From contig CAZART010000008.1 in assembly GCA_964487555.1 (NCBI GenBank), positions 1 through 64,000 of the forward strand: DNA of 64,000 nt, written 5' to 3'. The stretch comes from CAZART01 sp964487555 (GTDB lineage: Bacteria; Bacteroidota; Rhodothermia; Rhodothermales; VXPQ01). The translations under genes were made by a program, and so were the position numbers. The notes beneath the pieces are model-generated. The model ran no database searches, was not told the origin of the DNA, and worked only from the letters and a program-made list of their open reading frames with translations. Positions 26,940 through 34,912 of the stretch are shown here, piece after piece; the first letter of the stretch is position 1, and the number at the start of each line of letters is the position of its first letter.

Positions 26940-27059
26940 CGTCGTGACGCCGGAGCGTGGTGAGAAGGCGTCGGCCGTCGCGCTCGTATAGCTGTTGCCG
27001 GCGTACACGTCCGGCTCCTCCGTGCCGTGGAACACGTGAACGTGCACGTCGATGAGGCC
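26940..27059 (-). pseudogene. Short amidohydrolase remnant, paralogue of the one at 24.3-25.1 kb
   Basis: About 40 codons read GLIDVHVHVFHGTEEPDVYA, GNSYTSATADAF and SGVTTAF. They align with GLIDMHVHVFHGTEEDAYIS, SNSYTSVPADAF and TGVTTAV of the larger relic. Sequence on both sides is unrelated or unreadable, so only the metal-site end of the gene survives. It covers the same part of the enzyme as the other relic, so there were two gene copies. It lies immediately upstream of the ECF sigma gene. Confidence 0.8.
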
Positions 27060-27111
27060 CTGCATCGCCGCCGTGGAAGATCGGACGGCGACACATCGTC
27101 TAATAGAATAC

Positions 27112-27711
27112 ATGGACCGGTCCGAGCTACACGAAAATGAGGCCGAACGGCTCCTTGCCGCGGCTCGAAGGGGCGACGAGCGCTCATTTCGGCTGTTGTA
27201 CGACGCGTACCACGTCATGGTGTGCCGAACGGCGCATCGCCTCGTCGGAGCCGCGGAGTCGCTCGACGTGGCGCAGGATGTTTTCGTCACGTTTTTCCGC
27301 AAAATGGGAGCGTTTAACGGGCGATCCACCTTGAAGACGTGGCTCTATCGACTGACCGTCAACGTGTGTTACGATCACATGCGAAAGAACAAACGCCGTT
27401 CGGCTTACCGCGGTGGCAGCATCGATGATAAAAGAGCCTGGTTGTGGACGGCGACTTCGTCCGCGAACCACACGAGCGTTCGGGTGCTTCGACGAGACGT
27501 TCAGGATTACGTAGAGGAGTCGATGGGGGAACTATCACCGGAACTTCGGGCCACGCTCATTTTGAAGGACGTCGAAGACCTTTCGTACCGTGAGATCGCC
27601 GCTATACTGGGTTGCGCCGAAGGCACGATCGCGTCGCGGCTGGCGCGAGCACGTCGTCAGCTTGCGGAGCATCTTCGAGCGGTGGGCATCGATGCCGCCT
27701 ACTTTGAGTGA
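27112..27711 (+). CDS. ECF RNA polymerase sigma factor
   Basis: A 199-residue sigma-70 ECF protein. Region 2 is FRLLYDAYHVMVCRTAHRLVG then DVAQDVFVTFFRKMGAFNGRSTLKTWLYRLTVNVCYDHMRKNKR. Region 4 is MGELSPELRATLILKDVEDLSYREIAAILGCAEGTIASRLARARRQL. It should direct RNA polymerase to a small regulon. The start at 27112 (MDRSELHE) is preferred; the upstream extension lies in relic sequence. The next gene is a zinc-finger anti-sigma starting nine bases on, the usual pairing. Confidence 0.92.
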   Translation: MDRSELHENEAERLLAAARRGDERSFRLLYDAYHVMVCRTAHRLVGAAESLDVAQDVFVTFFRKMGAFNGRSTLKTWLYRLTVNVCYDHMRKNKRRSAYRGGSIDDKRAWLWTATSSANHTSVRVLRRDVQDYVEESMGELSPELRATLILKDVEDLSYREIAAILGCAEGTIASRLARARRQLAEHLRAVGIDAAYFE

Positions 27712-27719
27712 ATCCGACT

Positions 27720-28655
27720 ATGAATCCATCCCATTGCATTCCTGAACAAAAGCTGGCCGCCTACTTCGATGGTGAGCTCCGGCCGGACGAGCGAAGCGTC
27801 GTCGAAGGTCATCTGCGCGATTGCGGTCGGTGCCGCAGGACGGTGGACGAAATGGAGCTGGTCCGACGCGGTGTCGGCAGTATTTCGTCGCCCAAGCCGC
27901 CGGAGGCGCTCTGGACGGCCATTGAGGACACGCTTTGCGCCCAACCTCGACCATTGGGCGAACGGCGCACGCCGCTACGACGGGTAGCCGCTCGCCTTCG
28001 GGCCGCGCCGATTCGGCGCCGGCTTCGAAGCCGTCGCCTTGCAGTGGTCGCACTTCTCGTGGTGACCGTCACCTCGATTCTTCTGATTTCAAGGAGCGAT
28101 TTCTCAAGTCTGGAAAGGATCGTGCCGGGAGATGACTCGGTGTTCTCCAGCGACGGCAACGTGTGGCAACGTGATGCCGCGCTGCCTGTGGTGGCTGCAT
28201 CGGCGCCGTTTAATCTGGGTCCCTTTTTGGAAGCTCTTGACCGCACCAACCGTCTGACGTCCTTCCCGGATGCGGACGAGAAAAAAACTGCATCGGCGTC
28301 GGACGCATTTGCGGACGTCGTGCGGAGGGTTGAGCTCGACTGGGCGGCTCTTCCCTCAGACCTTGTACTCGAAACCGCGTCGGTCATAGAGCGAACTCGG
28401 TTTCGCATGGCCCAGCTCGTCTTCTCTCACGGGGATGGTAAGGTGATTCTGTTCGTTCAGCCGCGTTCCTACACGATTTCGTTTGCCGACCATCCTACGG
28501 AGTCAACCGTCATGGGCCGGCGGCGCTGCCTGAAGGTGCGCTGCGGCGAGTATCGGGCCTACTGTTTTCGGACGGAGGAAGCTACATATACCGTCGTAGG
28601 CCGACATGACGATCCGATGCTTCAGGCGGTGTACCAGGCCGTCCAAGTCCGCTAG
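27720..28655 (+). CDS. Membrane zinc-finger anti-sigma factor
   Basis: A 311-residue protein. The N-terminus holds an anti-sigma zinc-finger (HCIPEQKLAAYFDGEL, then VEGHLRDCGRCRRTVDEM: HxxxCxxC). One membrane helix follows (RLAVVALLVVTVTSILLI, residues about 105-122), with an extracytoplasmic domain of about 180 residues containing ERTRFRMAQLVFSHGDGKVILFVQP and a Cys-containing segment (RRRCLKVRCGEYRAYCF). It should hold the preceding sigma factor at the membrane until a periplasmic signal releases it. An in-frame GTG at 27708 overlaps the sigma stop and is an alternative start. Confidence 0.85.
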   Translation: MNPSHCIPEQKLAAYFDGELRPDERSVVEGHLRDCGRCRRTVDEMELVRRGVGSISSPKPPEALWTAIEDTLCAQPRPLGERRTPLRRVAARLRAAPIRRRLRSRRLAVVALLVVTVTSILLISRSDFSSLERIVPGDDSVFSSDGNVWQRDAALPVVAASAPFNLGPFLEALDRTNRLTSFPDADEKKTASASDAFADVVRRVELDWAALPSDLVLETASVIERTRFRMAQLVFSHGDGKVILFVQPRSYTISFADHPTESTVMGRRRCLKVRCGEYRAYCFRTEEATYTVVGRHDDPMLQAVYQAVQVR

Positions 28656-28678
28656 TGACCCGAGCTAATCGAAAAGCC

Positions 28679-29167
28679 ATGAGCCCGAACGCAAACGCCC
28701 CGCTCGATGATGATCGCCTCGCACAGCTCGTTCGCGACGAGGCGCCGCGGTTATATCGCATACTCATGTTCCTCCTTCATGACGAAGAGCTCGCCGCAAC
28801 CATCTTGCGTGAGAGCTTCCTGGAAATAATGCAGCACGCGCTACCCGATCGGGAAGCGATCATTCCGGCGCGGCTCTACGCCGCGGCCATCGGACGGTCT
28901 CGTGGCCTGTCGCCGCGCCGAGCGAATCCGGATTCCGATCATACGCACACATTACTGCGGGCTGCACTTGCAGACCTCGGCCCGGAACAGCGCCTGCGCC
29001 TGGCGCTCTGCGACGTCGGTGGAATGACGACGGAACAGGCGTCGGTGATATTAAACGAGGGCCGCGAAACGTTCCGTCGGAGGCTGCACGGCGCACGGAC
29101 GGTGCTCTGTAAACGGCTCCATCCTCCGGCGCATCACGATTCGACTGGTGACGCTGCCGCAGCGTGA
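28679..29167 (+). CDS. Diverged ECF sigma-like protein
   Basis: A 162-residue protein. It keeps the outline of region 2 (DEAPRLYRILMFLLHDEELAATILRESFLEIMQ) and region 4 (LRAALADLGPEQRLRLALCDVGGMTTEQASVILNEGRETFRRRLHGARTVL). The -10-recognition part of region 2 (the usual W-rich FRGDSxFxTWLY) is missing, and region 4 has NEGRETFRR where true factors read GTVKSRL. It may be a degenerate sigma, a DNA-binding accessory or a decoy for the anti-sigma. ATG 28679 is used; a GTG overlapping the upstream stop (28655) is the alternative. It is the last gene of the sigma/anti-sigma unit. Confidence 0.7.
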   Translation: MSPNANAPLDDDRLAQLVRDEAPRLYRILMFLLHDEELAATILRESFLEIMQHALPDREAIIPARLYAAAIGRSRGLSPRRANPDSDHTHTLLRAALADLGPEQRLRLALCDVGGMTTEQASVILNEGRETFRRRLHGARTVLCKRLHPPAHHDSTGDAAAA

Positions 29168-29273
29168 TCATGCAACTCATGGGCCGAAGGAAGATGCGAT
29201 GTGAAAACGCCCAGTGGGGGGCTCACGATTCGACACGACCACCGCCCTGGAGATTCCGGGACACGGAATCGGC

Positions 29274-30461
29274 TCAGAAATACGTCGCGAAGCCGACCTG
29301 GATGCCGCCTGTGTGCACCGCGTCGTTGCCGACGAAATCGCGGTACCAGTGCCGTCGATAATTCGCCCGGAAGACCGTGTCGGGGGATGGGCGGAAGCTG
29401 ATTCCGGAGACGACGGCGTAGATCTGATCGAAAATATGGTCTCCCGTCGATTGAAAGGACCCCACGTTGAAGTCGGCGGCCTCCAGACGAAGCACCGCAT
29501 TGAGCACGGCGTCGTCATACATCGCAATACGCGGACGCCAGACGGGAAGGACGACGTCGAGATGCGCACCCCACTGACGCTCACCGAACAGCTCCGCCAG
29601 GTCGTCCTGCACGTCGATCTGCGCGAGAGCCATCTCACCGCGCAGATCGGCTGCGAAGACGGCCGCTTCGAAGTCGAGTGCCAGCAACGTAAGGCGCCTC
29701 GGCTCGTCGATACGCTCACCCTCCGCTTTGAAGGTGTTGTAATAGCCCGTGTAGAACGACGCACCTACTTCCGCCACCCCTCGACGCAGGACAGCGAGCC
29801 GACCTGTCAGCGCGGGTGAGCCGTTGTTGTCTTCCTCAAAGATGCCTTCGTGCCGTCCGGAGGGGATGTGCGTTCGGCCGACGCTGTTCACGACGACGCC
29901 GTCACCCAGGCCATTGGTGACATACAGGTCATATGTCAGTGCGAGCGGACCCCGAAACCACTGACCGTAGACCCCGAATCCGATTTCGGAGAGGGTCGAT
30001 GGGATGATTTCCGTCGAGACGATCGGGCGGTCCACGAATTCCCAGACCGGGGCATCGTGATTCTGGTTAAACGAGCCGATCGGCGGCAGAAGGATGCCGC
30101 CGCGGAGGACGAGTGCAGGGTCGATCCGCACGTCGATGAGCGCCGTCTCGAGGGCGATTTCCTCGGTGCCGTGCTCGAATTCGAGCTCCGAAATCAGGCG
30201 AACACGCGAGCTGATCGACGAAAACAGGAATATGTTGAACCGCCGAAGCTCCATCGAGAAGCCGTCGCTGATCCCGTCCTCGACGAAGTAGTTCGTGTTT
30301 CCCTCAACGTAGCCGCCGATGGCCGTATTGGCCGCCGATCCGATGAACGGACGCGCATAGACGGCGTCCTGAACCGATGTCGTGTCCTGGGCGTGCCCGG
30401 CGGAGACCGCGAGCACCGTCGCAAGCGCGAGAAGAAGGCTCCTGTAGGAGAAACCGTTCAT
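29274..30461 (-). CDS. Outer-membrane porin-like beta-barrel of the di-haem/Rieske operon
   Basis: A 395-residue protein with a signal peptide (SLLLALATVLAVSAGHAQ) and a porin O/P-like layout: FIGSAANTAIGGYVEGNTNYF, MELRRFNIFLFSSISSRVRLISELEFEHGTEE-type paired strands, then FNQNHDAPVWEFVDRPIVST, YGQWFRGPLALTYDLYVTNGLGD, and a terminal strand ending in Phe (GGIQVGFATYF). Its ATG overlaps the Rieske stop codon in ATGA, so translation is coupled. It is the last gene of a three-gene operon and would give solutes or a partner protein passage through the outer membrane for the periplasmic redox proteins encoded before it. The ligand is unknown. Confidence 0.82.
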   Translation of the reverse strand: MNGFSYRSLLLALATVLAVSAGHAQDTTSVQDAVYARPFIGSAANTAIGGYVEGNTNYFVEDGISDGFSMELRRFNIFLFSSISSRVRLISELEFEHGTEEIALETALIDVRIDPALVLRGGILLPPIGSFNQNHDAPVWEFVDRPIVSTEIIPSTLSEIGFGVYGQWFRGPLALTYDLYVTNGLGDGVVVNSVGRTHIPSGRHEGIFEEDNNGSPALTGRLAVLRRGVAEVGASFYTGYYNTFKAEGERIDEPRRLTLLALDFEAAVFAADLRGEMALAQIDVQDDLAELFGERQWGAHLDVVLPVWRPRIAMYDDAVLNAVLRLEAADFNVGSFQSTGDHIFDQIYAVVSGISFRPSPDTVFRANYRRHWYRDFVGNDAVHTGGIQVGFATYF

Positions 30462-30877
30462 AAGTGGATGTAGATGTGTTCGGAATCCGTCGTCACCGCG
30501 TAGCGCAGGAGCGGCCGCTCGGCCGGACCGCGAAGGACTTCGCCCGTGAGGCGATATTCGCTGCCGTGGCAGGGACAGGCCAGACGATCGCCGGCCGGCT
30601 CGACCTGGCAACCCTGGTGCGTGCAGCGCGTCAGCACCGCCGAGTAGGTGTCGTCCGCAAATCGATGCAGGTACACGGCTCGAGCGAGCTGCGGATCTTC
30701 AATCAACAACTGCGTGCCGTCGCCGACGTCGGCCCTCCGAACCATCAGTCGATCGCCGTCCCGCTTGGAAGGGACATAGCGGAGTCCTGAACAGCCGACA
30801 ATAAGTCCCGACACGCCCGCGCACATGAGGCCGGCCGCGATGCATTCGAGGGATTGTATGAAGCGCCGACGTTCCAT
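30458..30877 (-). CDS. Exported Rieske [2Fe-2S] protein
   Basis: A 139-residue protein. MERRRFIQSL plus a hydrophobic stretch ending GLIVGC forms a Tat and/or lipoprotein signal. Both cluster-binding boxes are present: CTHQGC and CPCHGS, including the extra pair of cysteines that forms the disulfide in high-potential bc1-type Rieske proteins. There is no oxygenase domain, so this is an electron carrier. Its start overlaps the upstream di-haem gene stop (TAATG) and its stop overlaps the porin start (ATGA), so the three are translated together. The partner is presumably the di-haem protein. Confidence 0.9.
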   Translation of the reverse strand: MERRRFIQSLECIAAGLMCAGVSGLIVGCSGLRYVPSKRDGDRLMVRRADVGDGTQLLIEDPQLARAVYLHRFADDTYSAVLTRCTHQGCQVEPAGDRLACPCHGSEYRLTGEVLRGPAERPLLRYAVTTDSEHIYIHL

Positions 30878-32145
30878 TAGAGGGACTTGAGGAATCGGAC
30901 GACGCGTTCTTGCTCTTCCGGGGACAGCGCGCCAAAGGCCGACCGGCTTGCTTCGGCCTCGCCGCCGTGAAGTTCGATGGCATCGCGCAGCGTCCGCGCA
31001 CGCCCGTCGTGGAGGAAGAAGCCCGTGCCACCCTGGAAGCTTTCCGTCAGACCGATGCCCCAGAGCGGCGGTGTGCGCCATTCGGACGTCAGGGCTCGTC
31101 CCTCGGTGTATCCATCATCCAGCTGCGGGCCCATGTCGTGCAGGAGTAGATCCGTGTAGGGATGGAACGTGACGTCGTTAAGGGCGGCGATCTCGGATCT
31201 ACCTGTGCGCAGGGTCGGAGTGTGGCACCCCGCGCATCCGATCTCCTCGAACAGCCGCTCGCCGGCGGTCACGTCCGGATCATCTGCATTGCGGCGGGGC
31301 GGCGGGCGAAGTGTCCGGAGATAGAAGACCACGTTGTCGACGGCACTCGACGTGACTTCGGGATCGGGCGCATTATCGGTCGCGAAGCCGCCGACGGCCG
31401 GATTGAAGAGATCCTGCGGGACCGCATCGGACGTGAGGCCCATATCGAGCGAGTACGCCGAAACGGTTTGGTGAAGCAGGTTGATGGATACGGCCTTCTT
31501 ACCGAACCGGCCGATAAATTTGCCGTCGATCGGAATGAGGCGCCCGCGCGTGGCGGCATCACCCGACACGAGTACCTCCAGCGAGACAATGTCCGCGATA
31601 AAGTCGGTCGAGTCGATCAACTGCACCCGGCCGGAGATTCCGTCGCCGTCGGCATCGTCGGGATCGGCCAGGGCGAGGAGCGTGGCGTCGTCGACGGCCT
31701 CGAGCAGCCCGAGGCCCGTCACGCTCGGCGCGGTGAGCTGCGTAATGCCCGTCGCCTCGGCGGGCACGGTCTCCACGTCGTAACCCGGCATGGCACGGTT
31801 CTGAATCTGCGGCCCGCCATGCGTGGGCATGGGATCGAACGCGTCACCGACATAGCGGCCGAAGCGCGTAAGATTGAAGACGAGATGTCCGTCCCCGTCG
31901 CCCGGATGGCACGTGGCACACGAATGTGCGACGAATACGGGACCCAGACCTTCAGCTACGGAAAAAATGCGGTTGAATTCCTCGTCGCCGCGGAAGAATG
32001 CTGCCCGCTGGGCGGTCGTTAGGTCTTCCATCGGGCCGTCAAGCAGCTCATTCTCCGGCGGCGCGGACGGAAGCAGCTCGCACCCCGCCAGCAAGGCAAC
32101 GAGCAGCAGCAACGAGCCGGGATTCAGCAGTTTGCGTGAAGGCAT
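30877..32145 (-). CDS. Di-haem oxidoreductase (DHOR/thiol oxidoreductase-like) lipoprotein
   Basis: A 422-residue lipoprotein (signal LLLLVALLAGC). Two haem c sites are visible: HSCATCHPGDGDGH near residue 80 and IGCAGCHTPTLRTG near 310. AFFRGDEEFNRIFSVAEGLGPVF, NRAMPGYDVET, LGLLEAVDDATLLALADPDDADGDGISGR and TPPLWGIGLTESFQGGTGFFLHDGRARTL are the conserved blocks of the COG3488 di-haem family. This family often lies beside iron-linked imelysin genes, but none is present here. The start at 32145 gives the lipobox. First gene of the operon with Rieske and porin; its promoter carries a DtxR/MntR-like palindrome. Confidence 0.9.
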   Translation of the reverse strand: MPSRKLLNPGSLLLLVALLAGCELLPSAPPENELLDGPMEDLTTAQRAAFFRGDEEFNRIFSVAEGLGPVFVAHSCATCHPGDGDGHLVFNLTRFGRYVGDAFDPMPTHGGPQIQNRAMPGYDVETVPAEATGITQLTAPSVTGLGLLEAVDDATLLALADPDDADGDGISGRVQLIDSTDFIADIVSLEVLVSGDAATRGRLIPIDGKFIGRFGKKAVSINLLHQTVSAYSLDMGLTSDAVPQDLFNPAVGGFATDNAPDPEVTSSAVDNVVFYLRTLRPPPRRNADDPDVTAGERLFEEIGCAGCHTPTLRTGRSEIAALNDVTFHPYTDLLLHDMGPQLDDGYTEGRALTSEWRTPPLWGIGLTESFQGGTGFFLHDGRARTLRDAIELHGGEAEASRSAFGALSPEEQERVVRFLKSL

Positions 32146-32172
32146 GAGCGTATAATCTCTTCTAATCTTGAA

Positions 32173-32188
32173 TTTAGATAAGACTAAA
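32173..32188. promoter_or_regulatory. Putative DtxR/MntR-type operator upstream of the di-haem operon
   Basis: TTTAGATAAGACTAAA is an inverted repeat with TTTAG and CTAAA arms and a six-base spacer. It has the spacing and outer bases of DtxR/IdeR/MntR boxes (TTTAGGnnnnCCTAAA). It starts 28 bases upstream of ATG 32145 within a markedly AT-rich promoter. A second weaker repeat, TCTAA-N8-TTAGA (32161-32178), overlaps it. No DtxR-family gene is in the window. Confidence 0.4.
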
Positions 32189-32434
32189 AAACAATTCAAT
32201 CAAATAAAACGCACGGACGTAGAGGCATCGTGAAAATGCTGTTTCAGGAGAAGGCCTCCGTAGCGGCAAAAGACCGCCCAACAGGAGGAGCTGAATACCA
32301 GGGAGGTCCACAAACAGCACGGCACCTTGGCCTATGGCCGAAGCCGTACGATCGTCGCATCGAGCAAGCGCGGCCATGGCGCCGACCTGGTTGCAGCGGC
32401 CTTGGGAAGAAAAGGAGCAGGCTACGCGGAGTGT

Positions 32435-33250
32435 CTAGATCTGCGAATATCCTGTCGGACGCAAGATCACGTTCGAGATGTTCGAGACCGTGTCGGCGTA
32501 GTAGGGGTCGCCGCTCATCGATTTCCAGTCCGGATGGTTGACAAAAGCGGCCCAGTGCGCGTCCCGCGCGGACATGTCGGGATGGGTGATCATGTAGGTC
32601 AAATTCGGGAGGCGCTCGCCGACGAGGGTCTCGCCGAAGAAGACGGGCGTGAGATTCGTCGCGCGGAATATATCGATCTCTCCTCTGTCGAACATTTCGA
32701 TTTTCCGCCGAGCTTTTTCGAGGTTGTGACTCTCGTAGGTCCGGAGCTCGAAGATGCGCGGCTGTGACGTGTCCGGCACCTCGACCGTCGGCATGCCTTC
32801 GAAGGCGCGCATCAGGTCGCTGTCGTAACGGACGTAATGAGCTTCGTCCATTGCCGTGTCGACGGCTGCCGAGAAGGCATCGTCCTCAAAAAGGCGCGCA
32901 CGGCTCGTACTGAATGCATCCATTGACGCATGCGGAAGCAGCACGTAAAGTGTGGGCGCGGTCTGTCCGTAGAGGACCGTAAAGACGCCGATTGGGCGGA
33001 CGTCAAGTCGATTATAGGCCGGCACCAGCACGTCTTCCGCGAAGCCATGCAGGCGCTGCTGGTCTCTGCCGAGCGGCATCGTATACCGGCGAAGCTCGAT
33101 GATCTGGGGCGAATCGCTCATGGGAGGCGTGGCCAGCGGACCGGCCTGCGGATTCGACTCTAGGGGATCAGCGTGCGTGTGGATCGCCATCTGTTGTAGC
33201 GGGGCCAGCGAGGCGAGACCGGCAGCGGTGAGAAATTGTCGTCGTTTCAT
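32435..33250 (-). CDS. Tat-exported NIPSNAP-family protein
   Basis: A 271-residue protein: MKRRQFLTAAGLASLAPL is a Tat-like signal. Two ferredoxin-like NIPSNAP halves follow (IIELRRYTMPLGRDQQRLHGF with LNRLDVRPIGVF-like text, and IFELRTYESHNLEKARRKIEMF with FGETLVGERLPNLTYMITHPDM). The function of bacterial NIPSNAP proteins is not settled; in Bacteroidota they often travel with sugar-use genes. GGAGAG lies shortly before 33250. It ends the leftward unit that begins with the aldose epimerase, 31 bases away. Confidence 0.85.
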   Translation of the reverse strand: MKRRQFLTAAGLASLAPLQQMAIHTHADPLESNPQAGPLATPPMSDSPQIIELRRYTMPLGRDQQRLHGFAEDVLVPAYNRLDVRPIGVFTVLYGQTAPTLYVLLPHASMDAFSTSRARLFEDDAFSAAVDTAMDEAHYVRYDSDLMRAFEGMPTVEVPDTSQPRIFELRTYESHNLEKARRKIEMFDRGEIDIFRATNLTPVFFGETLVGERLPNLTYMITHPDMSARDAHWAAFVNHPDWKSMSGDPYYADTVSNISNVILRPTGYSQI

Positions 33251-33281
33251 GTCGGAAAGAGACTCTCCAAGGATGTTAGGC

Positions 33282-34454
33282 CTACGCGTCGTGAGTGCCG
33301 AATTTATAGACGGTGCGTGAGCGGTACGTCTCACCCGGACGCAAGATCGTCGACGGGAAGTTCGGTTTATTCGGCGAATCGGGATAGTGTTGTGTCTCGA
33401 GGCAGAAACCCGTGCGGTGCTCGTATACCGCGCCGTCCTTGCCTGTAATGCTGCCGTCGAGGAAGTTGCCGGAATAAAACTGGACGCCGGGCTCGGTCGT
33501 GAAGACTTCCATCACCCGGCCACTCGTCGGCTCCTGCACGCGGGCGGCAGATTTGAGGGAATCCGCGCCGGCCATGTTCAGCACGAAATTGTGATCGTAG
33601 CCCCCTCCGAAACGGATCTGCTCATTCTCATTGTTGATGCGCGCGCCGATAGGCGTCGGTACGGCGAAATCGAACGGCGTGCCGGCCACCGGTCGTAGCT
33701 CACCCGTCGGAATGAGCGTCGAGTCGACAGGTGTGAAGGCGTCGGCGTTGATCGTCAAGACGTGATCGAGGACGTCGCCCGAAGCATGCCCGGCGAGATT
33801 AAAGTAAGCATGCTGCGTCAGGTTTACCGGCGTGGCCTTGTCGCTAGTCGCTTCGTAGTCGAAGATCAGCTCGTTGTCGTCGGTGAGCGTATAGGTGACT
33901 TTCGCCTCGAGGGTTCCTGGATACCCTTCTTCGCCGTCCGGACTGGTATACGTAAAAATGAGCCCGCTTCCGTTCTCGCTTTCAAAGGGCTCAGCGTTCC
34001 AGACGACCTTGTCGAAGCCTTTTTCTCCGCCGTGCAGGTGGTTGGGACCGTTGTTCCGGGCAAGCTCATACGTCTCGCCGTCCAGCGTGAATCGGCCCGC
34101 GCCGATGCGGTTGCCGTATCGTCCGATGATGGCCCCGAAATACGGCGTTTCCTCGAGGTAGCCGGCGATCGAGTCGTAGCCGAGCGTGATGTCGCCCAAA
34201 TCGCCGTCGGCATCCGGAACGAGGAGGCGCACGATGATGCCTCCGTAATTCGTAACGTCGACTCTCATTCCGCTTTCGTTCGTGAGGGTATATAGGTTCA
34301 CCGCAGTTCCCTCCGGGGTTTGTCCGAATGGTTGTTCTTGGATAGCATCGGGGGTTTCGACGGGTGGGCCATCCGAGCAGCCGATGTTGAGACCGAATGC
34401 GAGCATGGCGGCCGCGCATAGCAGCGAATCGAGTGTGGTGGCATTAGCGTGCAT
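33282..34454 (-). CDS. galM: Aldose 1-epimerase (mutarotase), lipoprotein type
   Basis: A 390-residue protein with a signal and lipobox (AFGLNIGC). The GalM blocks are YGGIIVRLLVPDADGDLGDI, GAIIGRYGNRIGAGRF, NNGPNHLHGGEKGFDKVVW (catalytic His), VNLTQHAYFNLAGH (second catalytic His), GYDHNFVL and VFTTEPGVQFYSGNFL (Glu). It interconverts alpha and beta anomers of aldoses in the periplasm. It is divergent from susC and shares the 458-bp control region; the sugar locus suggests arabinose or a related aldose as substrate. Confidence 0.92.
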   Translation of the reverse strand: MHANATTLDSLLCAAAMLAFGLNIGCSDGPPVETPDAIQEQPFGQTPEGTAVNLYTLTNESGMRVDVTNYGGIIVRLLVPDADGDLGDITLGYDSIAGYLEETPYFGAIIGRYGNRIGAGRFTLDGETYELARNNGPNHLHGGEKGFDKVVWNAEPFESENGSGLIFTYTSPDGEEGYPGTLEAKVTYTLTDDNELIFDYEATSDKATPVNLTQHAYFNLAGHASGDVLDHVLTINADAFTPVDSTLIPTGELRPVAGTPFDFAVPTPIGARINNENEQIRFGGGYDHNFVLNMAGADSLKSAARVQEPTSGRVMEVFTTEPGVQFYSGNFLDGSITGKDGAVYEHRTGFCLETQHYPDSPNKPNFPSTILRPGETYRSRTVYKFGTHDA

Positions 34455-34912
34455 AGGTGTGCAAAGCCGGATGAAGGATCGTGCCGTTTGCTGATGATAA
34501 CGAATTACGGGGTGTCCGGAGAAAGGGTGTCGGACATTCTCCCCGCAAGGGCGCCGCGTCTCACCGTATTGCCGGCCTGGTTCGCGGAATGGTTGGGCGG
34601 AGGGGAAATTCTTCTATGGTTCGGTAGCGTCTGAAAAGGCAGGCGGCTAACACGCACGTCCCAAAAAAAAATCTAGAGCAGTGCGGTGCACGCCTTGAAT
34701 CTTGCAAACAGAATCGCTACTGTATTGAAACCGAATTGAAACGTTTAAAAATATTGCTGAACACTTCAATCACTGAGCATGTCGGCGAAGAAGCAACGTT
34801 CATAAAGCCTTCTGTCCAAGCCATAGGCCGGCTGGTCAAACACCGCTTCCGCTGCAGCAGCATTCACCGCGTGAAGACCATACATCCAGTAACAAACCAT
34901 CAGCCTCCCGTC
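34455..34912. promoter_or_regulatory. Divergent control region between galM and susC
   Basis: This 458-bp non-coding region holds the promoters for the leftward galM and rightward susC units. It contains a run of A near 34662, TTGAAA repeats at about 34725-34740 and a LacI-type palindrome at 34737. I see no further hairpin or riboswitch. Confidence 0.55.
34737..34748. promoter_or_regulatory. Putative LacI-family operator upstream of susC
   Basis: TGAAACGTTTAA has the central CpG palindrome (AAACGTTT) typical of LacI/GalR operators. It is preceded by a half-site TTGAAAC at about 34725. It lies 165 bases before the susC start, and a LacI-family gene is encoded directly after susD, the likely cognate regulator. 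Confidence 0.45.

Noticed and set aside
31162..32022. 286-codon open frame on the plus strand
   Set aside because: Antisense to the di-haem oxidoreductase; composition is Arg/Gly/Val rich with no family likeness.
32230..32541. Short plus-strand frames between the di-haem and NIPSNAP genes
   Set aside because: The readable part is brief, has a stop close upstream, and partly overlaps the NIPSNAP gene; no family recognised.
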